A stretch of 64,000 nucleotides of DNA from Scortum barcoo (taxonomy: Eukaryota; Chordata; Actinopteri; Centrarchiformes; Terapontidae), in contig CM041550.1 in assembly GCA_023238725.1 (NCBI GenBank), forward strand, positions 11,434,940 through 11,498,939, in the 5' to 3' direction. The notes beneath the pieces are model-generated. The model searched no databases and had not been told where the DNA came from. It saw nothing but the letters and a program-made list of their open reading frames with translations. The translations under genes were made by a program, and so were the position numbers. This document shows positions 62,301 through 64,000 of the stretch, one piece after another; the stretch's first letter is position 1, and each line of letters begins with the position of its first letter.

Positions 62301-64000
62301 ATTTTCTACTACATTCAGATAAAGGAAAACATGGAAAAGGACATTCTTAAAGGTATGACAAAGAAATTAAACTCTTTGTCCACGTACAGACTCAGATACA
62401 CACACACACACATCTTTCTCTCATACCGTCTCTCTATACGACACATACGCTCAAACACACCCTCTCTCCTGTCCTCCTGTGACACTGGCAGTCTTCTCCA
62501 GCTCGGTGACAATGATGAATGCAGAACATGAAACGCATTAATGCAGCGGATTCTGGTCAATGTCAGGCCTTTCTTCACTGTGTCAAGTTAAACAAACAAG
62601 ATCAAGCAAAAGCGAATGGTAATTGACCCTCCAGAGACAAGGCCCTTGCTGTTCAAAAAGGGGGTCATGGGAATCTCAAGCCATCCCTAAACCAGAGATG
62701 GACACAAGCGCTCAAAAATGCACTGTAAAGATGGTCGCACTTTTATATAAAGCTTTAGGCATCTTCCGTACAGAGTTGAATTATTATGAAGAAGGTGCCT
62801 TGTGTTATATACTCTCTCTATGCAGTGCTTCATCAGCAATAGGCTGTCATTGTAATAAGTGGATTCTACTTGTATGAGATGTCTAAAGCCTTAGTGGGAT
62901 GTGTTTAAAGTGTGGAGGCTTCTGACATTTTGATGACAGATTCTGGTGAAATCTAAGTAATTAGGAGAGTCTTTTGATTTTTATCTTCTGGTTTTAAATG
63001 ATGAACCTTGTATACTTACTGTATGTCCTTCAATGTTACAGAAGTATCACACCGGTGCTGTATAATTGGAGGCAAATGGTAAATGGTAAAAAAAAATGGT
63101 AAAAAAAGGCAAATGGTAGAAGTGGTGGAGGTTTACCACGTTGTGAAAGTGATGAATTTAAAGCCAAAGGTGTTTTATGCCATTTTTTTTTAAGTGTGTG
63201 TGTATATGTATAGTTTTAAACATATAATATGATAGTCTATATTTAAATATAACAAATTACATTAAGATTCATAAATTTGTGTAATGTCTTTACTGAACTC
63301 ATGAAACATCAGAATGTTTTCAAGCTTGAAACAGCTTGACAAGGTAAAAATAAACATTAATATAACCTAATATGTTAAAGTATAAATGTACAGAAAGTGT
63401 GTGTATTTATATATAAGATATATAAGACAGAATAATAACAAAGGTAATATAGCCAGAATGAAATGATGCAGAGTGCAAAGGATGCTGAAATAAATACAAT
63501 TAAAGCGACAGGTAGCTTTAAATACATTACTATACATTTAACATACGGTTAAATAAAATACTAAAAAGTGTGGCAGCAGCTCTAAATGAGAAACTCTGTG
63601 TACTTTTCCCCTTCGTACTTTAAAGATATCTGGTAAATAATGCATAAGATACCATATTACTCTAATGTTGCAGTTAACTTGATGTGGGTTTAATTTAGTT
63701 GTTTATACTTTTTTTTACCAAAATATTTGTGCTGTGTTGTACTGCTGTGCAGAATGATGGATGCTGAAAACAGAATGGTTTTAGCCTGGTTTCAAGATTT
63801 CTCAGATTGTATGTGTGCATGTGTCTGTGTGTGTGTGTATGTGTGAGAGAGAGAGATTGAAATATGTCCAATGCTGTGCTCATTGGTGGCTGTTTCCCCA
63901 GTTGGTCAGAGCCTTGTAGGATAGATTAAGAATGAGGACATCATCTTCTTGTGCCAAAGCCAGAAAACATCTACAAAAGAAAACAATGCAAAGAAATTGT
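56331..64000. other. Gene-free right flank
   Basis: The remaining gpd2 exons (including EF hands) were looked for and not found, nor was any following gene. AT-rich sequence with short (TG)n and (CA)n tracts and a small TGGTAAA-type tandem at 63075-63120. Confidence 0.55.

Noticed and set aside
1..64000. CRISPR arrays, bacterial operons, phage or defence systems
   Set aside because: The sequence is vertebrate with introns and fish repeats; no spaced direct-repeat array or prokaryotic gene was seen.

Overview
This window is vertebrate nuclear DNA, almost certainly from a ray-finned (teleost) fish. It has long non-coding stretches, short GT-AG introns, many CA/GT/CT microsatellites and several dispersed repeats of a kind common in fish. 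The one intact protein is a close but diverged relative of mammalian NR4A2. No bacterial-style gene or operon is present.

Layout. 1-27.5 kb: gene-free flank downstream of nr4a2, holding a 477-bp solo LTR with a 5-bp target duplication (5427-5903), a teleost dispersed repeat (11992-12392), a degenerate repeat copy (~19.68-20.06 kb), a tRNA-derived SINE (23848-24010, minus), microsatellites and several stretches that look like conserved non-coding elements. 27.56-28.48 kb: CpG-rich island with CCAAT, TATA-like and donor-like signals, a candidate promoter of an unknown transcript. 29.1-34.7 kb: the complete nr4a2 (Nurr1) gene on the minus strand, with six coding exons, 599 codons, two leader exons, a CRE-containing promoter and an AU-rich 3' UTR. 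34.8-40.4 kb: intergenic, with repeats. 40.4-56.3 kb: plus-strand remains of gpd2 (mitochondrial FAD-dependent glycerol-3-phosphate dehydrogenase), with at least nine recognisable exons in the right order, several carrying stops, frameshifts, deletions or lost splice sites: a pseudogene. Repeats of the same fish family sit inside or just beside it. 56.3-64 kb: no recognised gene.

How it fits together. nr4a2 on the minus strand and gpd2 on the plus strand, starts facing away from each other, is the arrangement known for human NR4A2/GPD2 on chromosome 2. The window therefore keeps ancestral synteny while losing one partner. nr4a2 is an immediate-early orphan nuclear receptor; the promoter CRE, upstream AUGs and AU-rich 3' UTR fit a tightly controlled, short-lived mRNA. 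The gpd2 decay is uneven: exons 48413-48577 and 49560-49704 are intact in length, phase and splice sites, while the FAD-binding exon and the C-terminal half are broken or absent. This suggests loss after a period of function, perhaps tolerated because another gpd2 copy exists elsewhere in the genome (not visible here).
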